Assembly (NCBI GenBank): GCA_009760855.2
Contig: WPIO01000037.1
Coordinates: forward strand, 321,001 to 385,000
Length of the DNA stretch: 64,000 nucleotides
Reading direction: 5' to 3'
Source: Cristatella mucedo
Lineage: Eukaryota; Bryozoa; Phylactolaemata; Cristatellidae
Shown in pieces: positions 1 to 9,403 of the stretch. The translations under genes and the position numbers were made by a program. Within the stretch, counting starts at the first letter, position 1, and every line of letters begins with the position of its first letter. Below the pieces are notes generated by a model. The model saw only the letters and a list, made by a program, of their open reading frames with translations, was not told where the DNA came from and made no database searches.

Positions 1-1585
1 GTACTGACCAGGGAGGGAGCGATGGGTTAGGTAGGCGATGACACCAGATGGTGAAGGCGAGTGCAGCTCTACCCGAACTGCGAAGCCAAACTGCAGCTGC
101 TGCAGTTGCACCCGGTCGCCCGAGTGTCCATACATTTGTAGCTAATTCTTATGAGGTCATTCGCCTCCAGCGATTCCGGCCATCAGCTGAGTGACACGGG
201 CTCTGCTGGAACAATGTCGAGTGACACCCTTGACACCCAAGAGTCACCGTTGAATCAACACGGCTTACAAGGCACTAATGGATTGAAGCTGTCTTCCAGT
301 CAACAGATTCCTCGAAGGGGGTCATATTCTCCTTTGTCCCTCTCCAGCATAAGTGCTCTTAACAGGGCGGCCATTCACTTTCGGGTTCACCGTTGCCCTG
401 CCCCCTCGAGTTCGGACATCCCAAAAGTGCCTGGATACCCAGCACGACCGTGCCTGGATACCCGGATTCCTCTGTAGGCCCTGCTATCAGCCACTGCTTA
501 CCAAACCGTAGAACCGAAGCAGCCCAAGGCCTTGACGATTCTGAACCTTGACCCTGACCCTTTCGAGCAATCGACTGAAAAAGTTGATTGAGCCATCATA
601 TTTCACCTGTGTCCTGCAGCTAATCAGTTAGTCGAGGGCTACTGTGTCCTGCAGCAGTACTTTCTTTCTTTCAAACACTGCCATCTTGCTTTCCATCGTC
701 TTCAAGTCTGGTGCTCGAGGAATGGTAATCCAGCTCACTCTTGTTAGGATTCTCGGGCGACAGTGGCAGCCACTGAGCAGCAGCTGGCAGCTTCTTAATT
801 AGATGTTGCATCGTCGCAGCCACTGCTTTTAGCCATCGGCAGCTGCTGCAGCTTGTCGTCGGCTGCTGCTGCTGCAGCTCGAAGGCCCTGCTGCTGCCTT
901 CTGACATCCCAGGGCAGATAAACTGAATGCCTGCGGTGGCTCACTTTATTGGCATCCGCCAGTCGTGTCATTCTCCACTGGTGTACAAACAAAGACAGCC
1001 AGTATGCACTGTTGACTCAAACCCCGTAATGGCCATCTGGGAGGAGCACACTAGCTGACACCTTGCCTGGCCCCTCAGGCAGCCAGGGGTCGTTGCTGTC
1101 CTGCTCTGTGCCTCTCCTGTACCCCACGATAGATGCTGGTTGTGCCTACATGTTGTAAGGCTTGTGCGGTTCATAGTTCATGGTCCCTGAGATCTTTGAA
1201 AATGGGTTTCCTTTAAGGCAGCTCGAATGTGATGATTCTTTGCTTTGGATTCTTCGCCTCATCGCGGCCACCGGCATAGGAGCAGGTCTGCTGCTGTGGC
1301 GATCGTGTTTGAATTCGTGCATGCATTGAGCCAGCTTAGACAGCTCGATGTCGACGATCGTGCGATGATGTGGCTGTCGGTGATGATGACGTGTCTGTCG
1401 ATTATTGCTGCGACGATGATGATGTGGCTGTCGCGCAAGCCAGTAGAGACCGTCGCCGACGGATGCTCGCTTTGGTGGGGTGGGCTCGCTCGCTCGCTCG
1501 GCTGCGTCGTTTCATCGGTGCTGCTGTCGTGGCGCTCAGCGACTGTCGTTTCAACGGCGTGCGCGCCATTGGCCAATTGTTGCAG
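1..1585. other. Upstream flank or intron of the Prickle gene; no exon recognised
   Basis: I find no conserved coding segment here. A Prickle protein should have, just before the first exon found, the start of the PET domain with a motif like WxPPG; I could not find it in any frame. This stretch is therefore probably intron, with the missing 5' exons outside the window, or the exon is too short or divergent to see. An open frame at 151-477 (108 codons, Ser-rich) has no recognisable domain and I do not call it a gene. Confidence 0.5.
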
Positions 1586-1897
1586 GTGCTTCGCTACTTT
1601 GCCAGCCTGCCCGTAACCAAGGTGCCGTGCGTGGGCAGCGTCGGCGAACGCTACCGACTTGAGCAGCTCGAGTGGCAGCTGCCGAGGCACGACGGCTGCG
1701 GCCGCCGAGCCGCCGCGGCCGAGTGCCAAGCAGCCTCGATGGCAGCCGCTGACTCGCTGCCGCCGCCGGCAGAGCTCAGAGATCACGGAGACAGCTTCTG
1801 GCAAAGGCGCACGGCCGAGGCAGCCGGGACGGGTCGAGTCGTCATCCTGTCGGCCGCCGCCTGTCACGCTCAGTCTCGGCAGCCATGTTGCAAGGAG
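1586..1897 (+). CDS. prickle: Prickle exon: PET domain, C-terminal half
   Basis: This exon has 104 codons in phase 0. The acceptor is TTGTTGCAG before 1586 and the donor is GAG|GTGAGC at 1898. The peptide starts [20 protein letters not shown] and contains [10 protein letters not shown], followed by an ELR...QRR.AEA..GRVV stretch that matches the end of a PET domain (EL..F..QR+.EALG+G.V in the family). The usual Tyr of KVPYV is Cys here. The last four residues, CCKE, carry the first zinc ligand of LIM1, so the domain is completed only after splicing. Confidence 0.88.
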
Positions 1898-2953
1898 GTG
1901 AGCCGTCGCCGCCGCCGTCCCCGCTGCTGCTGCTGCTGCTGCTGCTCCTCGGCCACAGGCGGGTCAGCCCATGATGCCACAGCTGATTCGGGGCAGCTCT
2001 TCCCAGGCCATCATTCTCCGAAATTCTACCGAATGTTGGTCCGCCTGCCTGCCTGCCGATCGGCACTGACCCATCGTATCATCATGTCCCTACTCCTGTA
2101 GGTGCACGTGTCGAATGCCTGTCCGATGCCTCCTCAGGGCGGAAAGGCTGGCTCCGACCGGCTCAGCGCCTCGTCGGTAGTCGTAGGCACATCTAGCAAT
2201 GCCCGTATCAGCTCGGCGAGCAATCTTGCTGCTATAGCTGCTGCTATACCCGCCGGCAGAGCTGACTCGGTCGTAAACCAGAAAATCAATTTCTCACGAG
2301 TGTTTGCACTGCGTGACTCGTGTCCAGCGATCGAGACCTCTCAATCTGGCCGGGGCCCAATCGCAAGAGAGTTTTCCCTAACAGACGAGACTTCGGACGC
2401 CCGAGCCACGGGAGCATTGGTTCAATTGATTCGATAACAGCAAAATTGACATCCTCTCGGCAGATGGTCTTGACGGGCTGATTTGAGATGTCTTAGGGAT
2501 CTGCGACCTTTTTGCATGCGTTGCCGTCGTCGTCGCCTGCCTACACTTGCGTTGCTGCCACCTTTTCAAACATCAAGCTCCTGCACCCAAGCACCTTTTT
2601 TGGCATCTCGAGCCAGTCGTTTTGACCTTGACCCTTGCTGCAGTCGTGTTTGACCTCGACCCTTGCTGCAGTCGCTCACACGAATCCATCGGACACTTGT
2701 CTTGTTCGTTCCAGTGCCGTGGCGTTCTGAAGCCCGGTGACATAGCCGTGCTCGCGTCTCAACACCACCTCGGAGCGGACGTCTACTGGCACCCTGCCTG
2801 CTTTGTGTGCAAGACGTGCCGAGAGCTCCTCGTCGACTTGACGTACTTCGTCCACACGAGCGAGGGCTCGATTACTCGAGAGCTGGAGCTCTATTGTGGG
2901 CGCCATCATGCCGAGCGCTTGAAGCCGCGCTGTGCTGCCTGTGACGAGGTAAG

Positions 2954-3007
<54 letters not shown>

Positions 3008-3231
3008 GCCGCCCGAGCCGGCTGATCTTTGTAATGCCTGAGCAGCATAGGGAGATAAGTTGGAGGGAGCACGCCCCAACAAAAAGAACTGGATCCGCGA
3101 GGGCCAGTCTCTCAAACGCGATTCCTGCTCTTTCGGCGTTTCGTCAGGGTCAAGATCTTGCAGCTGCTCTGTCTGTCTCTCTGGTTCTCTCCCTCTGTCT
3201 GTCTGTCTGTCTGTCTCTCTGGTTCTCTCCC

Positions 3232-3262
<31 letters not shown>

Positions 3263-3332
3263 GGTTCTCTCCCTCTGTCTGTCTGTCTGTCTGTCTCTCT
3301 GGTTTTCTCCCTCTCTCTCTGTTTCTCTTTCT

Positions 3333-3412
<80 letters not shown>

Positions 3413-6053
3413 CTCTCTCTCTCTCTCTCTCTTGCTCTCTATGGTAGGATTCCGGTGGGAGCAGCTGTGCATCAAGCCCTGCTAGTAGTGACCAACTTCT
3501 CTTTTTCTTGGCCAGCTCAGGCCGCTAATTGGTTTCGGGCTGGGCGTAGGGCCCAGCTTGCAGCCTCCTTCTACCGCTGTTCTGCCCGAGCTCCTAGCAT
3601 GCTGTGCAAGCACTGCAAACCGGCTCAAGGTGTTCGGCGTTAGGCTCATTTGAACTGTTTTCCCTGGACATTACACCTGCGGCAAGGGGAGCTGCCTGTC
3701 CGATCCAGCAGCTTATCTCGTGTCTGCATCCCTGCCGGATCCGGCCCTGGAGGGGGGCCGAGCGACTGGCCCGTGGTGGCTTCGGAGCCATGATAGTTGA
3801 CCTCGGTGCCAATCTCCGTTGTCTTTCTTCCTAATTAACAGAAATAAATTTGTTTTTCACCGGCTGCAAATCTGCCTCGGCTCCCTGCAGGCAGCAGCAA
3901 GCAGATGCAGAAGCTCATCCGATGCCTCCAGCAGTACCGGTCCCATACCAAAGCCAACCAAGTGGGGCACATGTGACCACCCTCCCCCCACCATAAACCG
4001 CATTGATGTCCAGAACAAATCGTGGGGTCGAGAGAGTTGTAGCCTAGTTTCTATGCCAAGCACAGTGGACTTGATTGATCTCGAAGTGGGTGTGTCTTGG
4101 GTGCAATTTGGCCGCTAGAAAAAGTCCCCGGCGAGTCGGGCGCCCGGCTTCTTCCGGGTAGTTCTGAAGAGACGACCCAGCAAGCAGCTGGCGATGGCTT
4201 TTTCGCCTGCACGGCGACCGTGACGGCTTTCCCGTCGCAGTCTCGCGTGCACACAGGCGAGACATGTGACACGAGACACGTGACGGCTTTCTCGCGTGCC
4301 GAGTGAGCGCGACCGCTGCTGCCGTCGGTGCTTCTTCGGTCTTCGTGACTCACGTGACTGCTCCACTCACCACTTCTGCTTCGACTCGTTGCAGATCATC
4401 TTTGCCGACGAGTGCACCGAGGCGGAGGAGCGCTGCTGGCACATAGCGCACTTCTGCTGCTTCGACTGCGGCGTCCAGCTCGGCGGCTGCCGCTACGTCA
4501 TGCACGAGGCACGCCCACACTGCTGCCAGTGCTTCGAGCGACGCTTTGCCGTCGCTTGCAGCACGTGCGGCCAGCGCATCGGCGTCGTCCAGGGGCACAT
4601 GATGCACGGCGACACGCGCTGGCACGCGACGCCCGAGTGCTTTCGCTGCCGAGCCTGCAGCAAGAGCCTGCTTGGCGAGGCCTTCTTGCCCAAGGCCGAC
4701 GGTGCCATCTTCTGCTCAACGCAGTGCTGCGACGAGGCAGCCTCGGCGGCGGCGGTGGCAGCTCCAGCCAAAGATGGCCGCCGGGCTTTTGAAAGCATCG
4801 GCCGTGGCGGCAGCCGCGCTCGGTCACCGCTCTGCCAGCAGCAGCAACTGCAGCAGCAACTGCTGCCGCCAACGGCGGCTGGCGACGAGCGCTGGACGAC
4901 GGAGGACGCCGGCAGCCGCCTGCTCGGCGGCGGCGAGAACTTCAGCGAGGGCTATGGCTCGCTGCGAAACTGCCCGTCACTGCTGCGCCGATCGCTTCCC
5001 GACGTGACTGCCGGCTCGGCGGCCGAGTCCAGCGACGACGACGACGAGCAAGCCATCTCCTCTTCTCGTCTGGCGAATCGGCGAGGCTCGGACAAGAGCG
5101 CCATGTCTTTCCGGCAGCAGCGCCGCCTGGCGTTCGAACTTCGCAGAAGCTGCAGGCGCATGCGCGTGGAAGCCGCCTCCGGAAAAGCGAGCCGTTCGCT
5201 CGCCAAAGTCGACAGCGAGGGCTGCGGCGGGCTGAAGGCTGCGGTGCGGCCCTGTCTCACCGAGCCACCGCCTGCGGCGGCAGTGGCACCGCCGCCGCCG
5301 TCGGTGGCTCCTTTGTCGCAGCCCTTTGTCGTCGTCGTCTCGGCGGCTGCCAGCGACCAGCGACCGCCGATGGGACCAGCGACCAGTGTTCGAGCGGCGG
5401 CGGCCGCTGCAGCGGCCGTGCCCCGACCGCCTCACTTGCCGACGTCGGCGTCGGTCGGCAGCTTCCTCCGTTACGCTCCTGCCGAGAAGCAGGTCTACGC
5501 CGCCGCGTCGCCGCCCATTCGGCGATCGCCTCGAATGGGCAGCAGCTGGCCCTTGCCGCCGCTGCCGACCACCCAGCAGCAGCAGACGACAGAGATGCCG
5601 GCGCCGACGACAGAGATGCCGGTCGCAGCCGGTCAGCCGATGCAGCCGCGGTCGGTGCGGCTCGCTGCCACGCAGTCGTCTTACTTTGCTGCGGCCTCGA
5701 CGACGACGACGAAGGTTCTGCGAACGGACGACGACGAGGACGACGACGAGAACGACGACGATGGCTATCAGGAGGGCAGTCGCTGCAGGCACAACGACGG
5801 CGGCGGCGTGTGCCCGCTGTGCACTTCCGGTTCTTCCGGCTCGTCGAGTGACGGCGAGGACGTCGCTTACGAGGTGGAGGTGGAACGCTCGCGAGGACTG
5901 CGCGTTGCGAGGGACTTGAATCGCCGGCGGCGCACTAGTCTGCCGCAGAAGCTCCTCGCGCGCCAGGTGTCGGCCAAGGTCGTGCAGGCCACGGCCAAGG
6001 TCGTGCAGGCCAAGCAGGGCCGCACGAGGGGCGGCAACTGTGCAGTTCAGTGA
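1586..6053 (+). CDS. prickle: Prickle planar cell polarity protein, 3' part of gene (PET, three LIM domains, CaaX box)
   Basis: Coding exons are 1586-1897, 2715-2948 and 4395-6053, all joined in phase 0, giving 734 residues; the N-terminus is missing. Prickle is a cytoplasmic, membrane-associated core component of planar cell polarity that acts with Van Gogh/Vangl. The order is: second half of the PET domain (residues about 1-80, with [13 protein letters not shown] and QLPRHD), LIM1 (102-177), LIM2 (177-236), LIM3 (237-295), then a long low-complexity tail rich in Ala, Pro, Ser and Arg with an acidic run, and a last tetrapeptide CAVQ. LIM2 begins [18 protein letters not shown], almost the family consensus, and LIM3 has [10 protein letters not shown]. 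Testin and Espinas/LMPT-type PET-LIM proteins are alternatives, but the PET plus three LIM plus C-terminal CaaX layout fits Prickle best. The 3' end is complete, with AATAAA 464 bases after the stop. Confidence 0.92.
1898..2714 (+). other. prickle: Prickle intron between PET and LIM1 exons
   Basis: GTGAGC donor and a pyrimidine-containing acceptor (CTTGTTCGTTCCAG). It contains (CTG)n-type Ser/Ala-coding noise around 1922-1945 and no other feature I can support. A long frame runs through the donor (to 2101) but loses all similarity at the splice site. Confidence 0.75.
2715..2948 (+). CDS. prickle: Prickle exon: LIM1 domain
   Basis: 78 codons, phase 0 at both ends. It opens with the Cys that completes CKEC from the previous exon, then [42 protein letters not shown] and CAACDE, all characteristic of Prickle LIM1 and the start of LIM2. 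Between LTYF and LYCGRHH there is an insertion of about eight residues (around [12 protein letters not shown]) where Prickle proteins normally have a short loop such as YQDGKI. Donor is GAG|GTAAGC. Confidence 0.93.
2955..3005 (+). repeat. (CTG)17 trinucleotide tract beside a 5' splice site
   Basis: Seventeen uninterrupted CTG units start six bases into the intron, directly after GTAAGC. On the sense strand the pre-mRNA would carry a CUG tract. Confidence 0.97.
3166..3440 (+). repeat. Pyrimidine tract: CTGT/CT minisatellite then (CT)n
   Basis: The first half is a higher-order array in which units of CTCTCTGGTTCTCTCCCT are separated by runs of CTGT; it grades into pure (CT)n from about 3336, interrupted by TTGCTCTC. 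Confidence 0.95.
4395..6053 (+). CDS. prickle: Prickle terminal exon: LIM2, LIM3, low-complexity tail, CaaX
   Basis: 552 codons plus TGA at 6051-6053. It starts [20 protein letters not shown], with the LIM2 ligands continuing in CCFDC and CCQC; LIM3 runs from CSTC through [14 protein letters not shown] to AIFCSTQC. The following ~440 residues are poorly conserved, with Gln, Ala and Pro runs, an acidic cluster (near 5725-5765) and a basic stretch. A short internal duplication ([14 protein letters not shown]) precedes the terminal GGNCAVQ. C-terminal CaaX boxes are known in Prickle and serve for prenylation; Gln in the last place is typical of farnesylation. A 411-codon open frame on the opposite strand (4977-6212) is a GC-rich shadow. 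Confidence 0.93.
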   Translation: MIFADECTEAEERCWHIAHFCCFDCGVQLGGCRYVMHEARPHCCQCFERRFAVACSTCGQRIGVVQGHMMHGDTRWHATPECFRCRACSKSLLGEAFLPKADGAIFCSTQCCDEAASAAAVAAPAKDGRRAFESIGRGGSRARSPLCQQQQLQQQLLPPTAAGDERWTTEDAGSRLLGGGENFSEGYGSLRNCPSLLRRSLPDVTAGSAAESSDDDDEQAISSSRLANRRGSDKSAMSFRQQRRLAFELRRSCRRMRVEAASGKASRSLAKVDSEGCGGLKAAVRPCLTEPPPAAAVAPPPPSVAPLSQPFVVVVSAAASDQRPPMGPATSVRAAAAAAAAVPRPPHLPTSASVGSFLRYAPAEKQVYAAASPPIRRSPRMGSSWPLPPLPTTQQQQTTEMPAPTTEMPVAAGQPMQPRSVRLAATQSSYFAAASTTTTKVLRTDDDEDDDENDDDGYQEGSRCRHNDGGGVCPLCTSGSSGSSSDGEDVAYEVEVERSRGLRVARDLNRRRRTSLPQKLLARQVSAKVVQATAKVVQAKQGRTRGGNCAVQ

Positions 6054-6540
6054 GCGACGGTGCGAGCAGACAGTGCGAGCAGATGCCGCACAGCGAGAGA
6101 GCCGGACAATGGAGACCTCTCTTTCGCTGCTGCTGCGTTGTCTGGCTGGCTGGCTGGCTGTCAGGAGGCCGGATATACCGACAGCTGCAGGATGACGTAG
6201 CAGCAGCAGCAATGGGGGTGTCTGCCGCCGGCTGCCTCTCGTCGTCGTGGCGCGGCTCCATGGCGGCCCAGGTCAAAGGCTGGCGCCTCTCTCTCTCTTC
6301 GACCTGGGCCGGGCAGCTGCAGCAAAGCCCTTTGCAGTCAGAGAAAGAGAGAGAGACAGCTACGATCCAGACGCTTTGGATCGGCGATCTATTTATTGCC
6401 GTGCCGATGATTCTGGGACGACGCACTGTCGCATCCCGGCGGCGCGACCGAGTGCGCGTAGAGCAAGCTCGACATGCCGGTCGCTGGCCTCACGGTGGTC
6501 ACTCGCGTAGGCATTCAATAAAGCCGGAAGCGATCTGCTA
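6054..6540 (+). other. prickle: Prickle 3' untranslated region
   Basis: Sequence from the TGA stop to shortly after the AATAAA. It contains CTGG and GCTGCT repeats and a GA-rich patch near 6346-6360. The true cleavage site is not known; I place it about 20 bases after the signal. Confidence 0.65.
6517..6522 (+). promoter_or_regulatory. AATAAA polyadenylation signal of Prickle
   Basis: A canonical hexamer in CATTCAATAAAGCC, 464 bases after the Prickle stop and the first AATAAA downstream of it. Confidence 0.75.
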
Positions 6541-6734
6541 CCTGTTCTAGTCGCAAAGCTTGCGTTGCCTCAGCGCCACCTCAGCGGTCCACGCTCACGG
6601 TCTATACGCCAGCAAAAGCTGCGCTGGCAAAGCTACCTGCCCAAAGCCCTAGCACGGGGTAGACTGGGTGGGGTGAGGAGGAGGAAGAGGAGGAGGAGGA
6701 GGCGAAAGAGTCTCCTGCAAAGTTCCCACAAAGG

Positions 6735-6932
6735 CTGACTTCTCAGCCGGTAAGGCTCCAAGGGGGTATGGTGCTCGAACCGGGTGACCCAGGTCGTCCG
6801 GTTCGAGCAGCCGGCAATACGGAAGTAAGCCAGCTTACTCCCGTATTGCTTGCTGCGAGCAGCAGTGAGAGCCGCTTAGTCTCTGTCTGCTGTGCTGTAT
6901 AAATGAGGCTGTCGAGTTAGCTGACCTTTACT
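6735..6932 (+). mobile_element. tRNA-derived SINE, divergent copy
   Basis: The 3' half (ACTGCG-like, then GAGAGCCGC, CTGCTGTGCTGTATAAATGAGGCTGTCGAGTTAGCTGAC in sense) matches the shared SINE core and its end GAGGCTGTTGAATCAGC. A box-B-like GGTTCGAG lies near 6800. Around 6812-6850 the sequence forms a 17-bp near-perfect hairpin (GCAATACGG... against ...CCGTATTGC). Confidence 0.6.
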
Positions 6933-7429
6933 TCGGAGGCAAAAGGCTCTCGCTGTGGTATGAAGGCCACCACGGCTTCGCCCTCGACGGACGGGGCCCC
7001 AAACGGCTGCCTAATCGAATTGCTGCTGCGAGCTGCTGCTGCGCTGCTGCTGCGATCGAGTCCAGTTGGGTAGCGGCAGTTCCATTCCGAGTAATAATCA
7101 GGATTCGGATTCGGAGCAGCTGCTGCTGCTGCGGCTGCATTGTTTTCTGCCGGCTGTGCAGGCGCTCCGGCATCGGCTTCGGCAGGTTCGCCGTGGGCGA
7201 CTCCGAGCAGACGACGGCGAATCTGGCAAGCAGCGATGCTGAAGTGTTCCGGGTGGAGAGAGTGTACAGGCTACCGCACTGCAGTCCGAATCGAGGCTTA
7301 GCGACCAGCACCCATCCCCCCCTTAGAGCATGGCTCGCAGCACCGTGCCTGGGTGACAGATGCGACAGAAGCCCAAGCGGGCAAGATCGGGGAAATCTGC
7401 CAGCGTTTTCCTGACAGTATCCCGATCCG

Positions 7430-7565
7430 AGCGTGCAGGTGTCATGTGGACCGCTTTATCGCTCACGGTGAGCAATAAAGGATCGCCCGTTTGGCAGGTC
7501 TCGAACCCAAGCGACCAAACGGGGCTGTCGAGGGACCCCAATGAGAGTAGGAAACCCGCTGGTAG
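7430..7565 (-). mobile_element. Possible SINE fragment, minus strand
   Basis: Read on the minus strand it has GGTTCGAGACC (box-B-like) flanked by CCGTTTGGTCGC / GCCAAACGGGCG, and then CTTTATTGCTCACCGTGAG, similar in layout to the other tRNA-derived SINEs. Decayed, so the call is tentative. Confidence 0.35.
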
Positions 7566-7799
7566 AGGGGGGAGAAGGGCCCGAGACGCAGGCTGCACCC
7601 TGGTCGGCATTCGACTCACTTCCAATCCGACTACCTTGCAGCCAGAACCGACGACGTTGACACTTGGTTGGCCACTAACTTGCTGATGCTTGACGGACGA
7701 CGATAAGGCTTCCGACGCAACGGTTTTGGGCAGCTCAGCGTCACCGGCAAGCTGCACGACTTCGCCCAGATCAGCCCACCAGCCGCCACTTCAGTGGCG

Positions 7800-8540
7800 T
7801 CTGCCTTAATCTGGACTCGTGCTCTTCCATGACTCGATGGAAAGCCACGAGCTCATTGTATACCACATTGGTGAGCACTTGTTGTTCGATGAGCCTTCAT
7901 AGCGAAAATTGGCCTACTTTCAGCTGAGGAAAGTCGCCAAAAAATCAGGGCCTGCTTACACAAGTGTACATCCACGAAACTAGTTCACCTATTTATGACG
8001 ACATCGCGTCTAGATTAGCGAAATTCTCTTTATTCATGACTGCTGGCCTGCCCTTAATCGTCTGCAGCTGGTGCACAACTCTACAGCCTGACTGACTGAC
8101 TGACCATCGACAGTCTTTCATCGATGCCGTTTTGTAACACACTTCCGTCCGAGCTTCACCGGCTCCCTAGAAAAGCACCGAATTGTCGTCGAAATCTTTG
8201 GCTTTCAGGCCGCTTTACTCGCTTACGCCAGCCTGCCTATCCTTTACCATATTGCTCCTCCAGTCACGTGCTCTCGCGTTTTCTCGCCAGCGTCGTCCGC
8301 CGCTGCTGCTGCTGCTGGGCTCCCGTTCGTCCCGTCGACCTTCGCGCGATATCAAAAACTTTTGGCGTTCGCCCCATCAGCTCACGTTCGCCGGAAGTCT
8401 CTTTCGGCTTCCGGTCACCCACTGAGTTAGAGTCCAATGAGTTTGCACCATTTAAGCCTCAGCTGAAGAAGGATCGGTACCGTTCATCATTTCCTCCTTC
8501 GCTCCAGCGAACACGTCTTTCCTTTCCTGCGTGCTCAGCC
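7800..8540 (+). mobile_element. Decayed non-LTR retrotransposon (LINE-1-type family A) fragment, plus strand
   Basis: With frameshifts this encodes pieces of the end of a CR1/Jockey-like reverse transcriptase: AYFQLRKVAKK near 7915-7945 and LQLVHNSTA near 8063-8090, the same motifs as in the minus-strand copy next to it. The element is 5'-truncated and no longer coding. The boundaries are approximate. Confidence 0.5.
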
Positions 8541-8991
8541 GTACACGTCACGATAGACAAGCCGAGCTGCTGAGTTGTGCACCTGCTGTAAGCACCTGAT
8601 TGCACACGCCAGCAGACCAGCAAGCAGTGACTTGCAGAAGTCGAGACGGGATGTCACAAGTGTATGGACCAATTTAGATATGGTACCCCTGTCTAAAAAA
8701 AGCCTCGATTTTAGCAATGTCATGTAGCTGAAAGTAGGCAGACTTGACTGCGATGCCGAAGTGGTCGTCGAATGAAAGGTCACTTTGGAACGCGACACCT
8801 AGATTTCGTGCAGATTCAACAGTAGATATGCTGGCAGAGCCTATTTTGAGCGCCAGCCTTTCCAATTTCTGAATCACAGTCGGTTTGCCCATAGCTAATA
8901 AGTTGGTTTTATCGTAATGCAGTTTAAGAAAGTTTGCTGCCATCCAGGTGCGGATGCCATCAATACATGCAGCAACGGAGTTGAGAGCCAA
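8535..8991 (-). pseudogene. LINE family A reverse transcriptase fragment, minus strand
   Basis: Two overlapping frames with one frameshift encode the end of a non-LTR reverse transcriptase and the following thumb region: AACIDGIRTWMAANFLKLHY, DKTNLLAMG, NLGVAFQSDLSFDDHF, VKSAYFQLHDIAKI, then LDFCKSLLAGL and LQQVHNSAARLV. W-M-x-N-F-L-K-L-x-x-D-K-T is a hallmark of CR1/Jockey-like elements. It lacks an endonuclease domain and a complete catalytic region, so it is a 5'-truncated dead copy. Confidence 0.85.
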
Positions 8992-9384
8992 GTTAACGTG
9001 GTTCGCAAATCGAGTTGCGGGCGGAGCTACTTTTCATTCGCTGAATTTCCAGCCGCAGCCGCCGATTGTCGATTTCGTCATCGCTCGCCCGGATGAGCGA
9101 TGACGAAAGGGGGAGAAAACCCGCACGAAAAGTTCGGGAGGGAGTACGGGCGAGAGCGAAAGCGGGGCGGAAAGTGAAAAGGCGGAAGTGAAATGAAGAA
9201 GTGGATGCGAGAGAGAGACTGACTGACTGACTGACTGACACACGCAGGCATATAGTGAGTGACAGAAACACACTTACGCTTGCTCCACATGGCAGCCTAG
9301 AAAATGCGAGCGCCTGCTGCGTGAGAGTCGCGCCGACCGCAGCGACTCCGTCAGAGCGCGCTCGCCCCACCCCTCCCTCTACCT

Positions 9385-9403
9385 CCCCCCCCCCCCCCCC
9401 CCC
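9385..9403 (+). repeat. Poly-C run (C19)
   Basis: Nineteen consecutive C, capable of forming an i-motif; the opposite strand is G19. Run length in an assembly may be inexact. Confidence 0.95.

Larger units (their letters stand above)
2949..4394 (+). other. prickle: Prickle intron between LIM1 and LIM2/3 exons, repeat-laden
   Basis: GTAAGC donor and acceptor CGACTCGTTGCAG. Directly after the donor lies (CTG)17 at 2955-3005, then a CTGT/CT-rich pyrimidine tract at 3166-3440. Open frames across these tracts (poly-Leu, Ser-Leu repeats) are artefacts. The rest, 3441-4394, holds nothing else I recognise. Confidence 0.85.

Noticed and set aside
1370-2101. Single 243-codon frame as one Prickle exon
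   Set aside because: Similarity to PET begins at 1586 and ends at the GTGAGC donor at 1898. The flanking residues are low-complexity, and splicing at 1897 restores the LIM1 CxxC.
3034-3643. Ser-Leu-rich open frames
   Set aside because: Produced by (CT)n and CTGT repeats in the Prickle intron; all three frames are open over the tract.
4977-6212. 411-codon open frame on the minus strand
   Set aside because: It is antisense to the Prickle terminal exon, is rich in Arg/Ser/Gly as expected of GC-rich shadow frames, and has no domain, whereas the plus strand encodes clear LIM domains.
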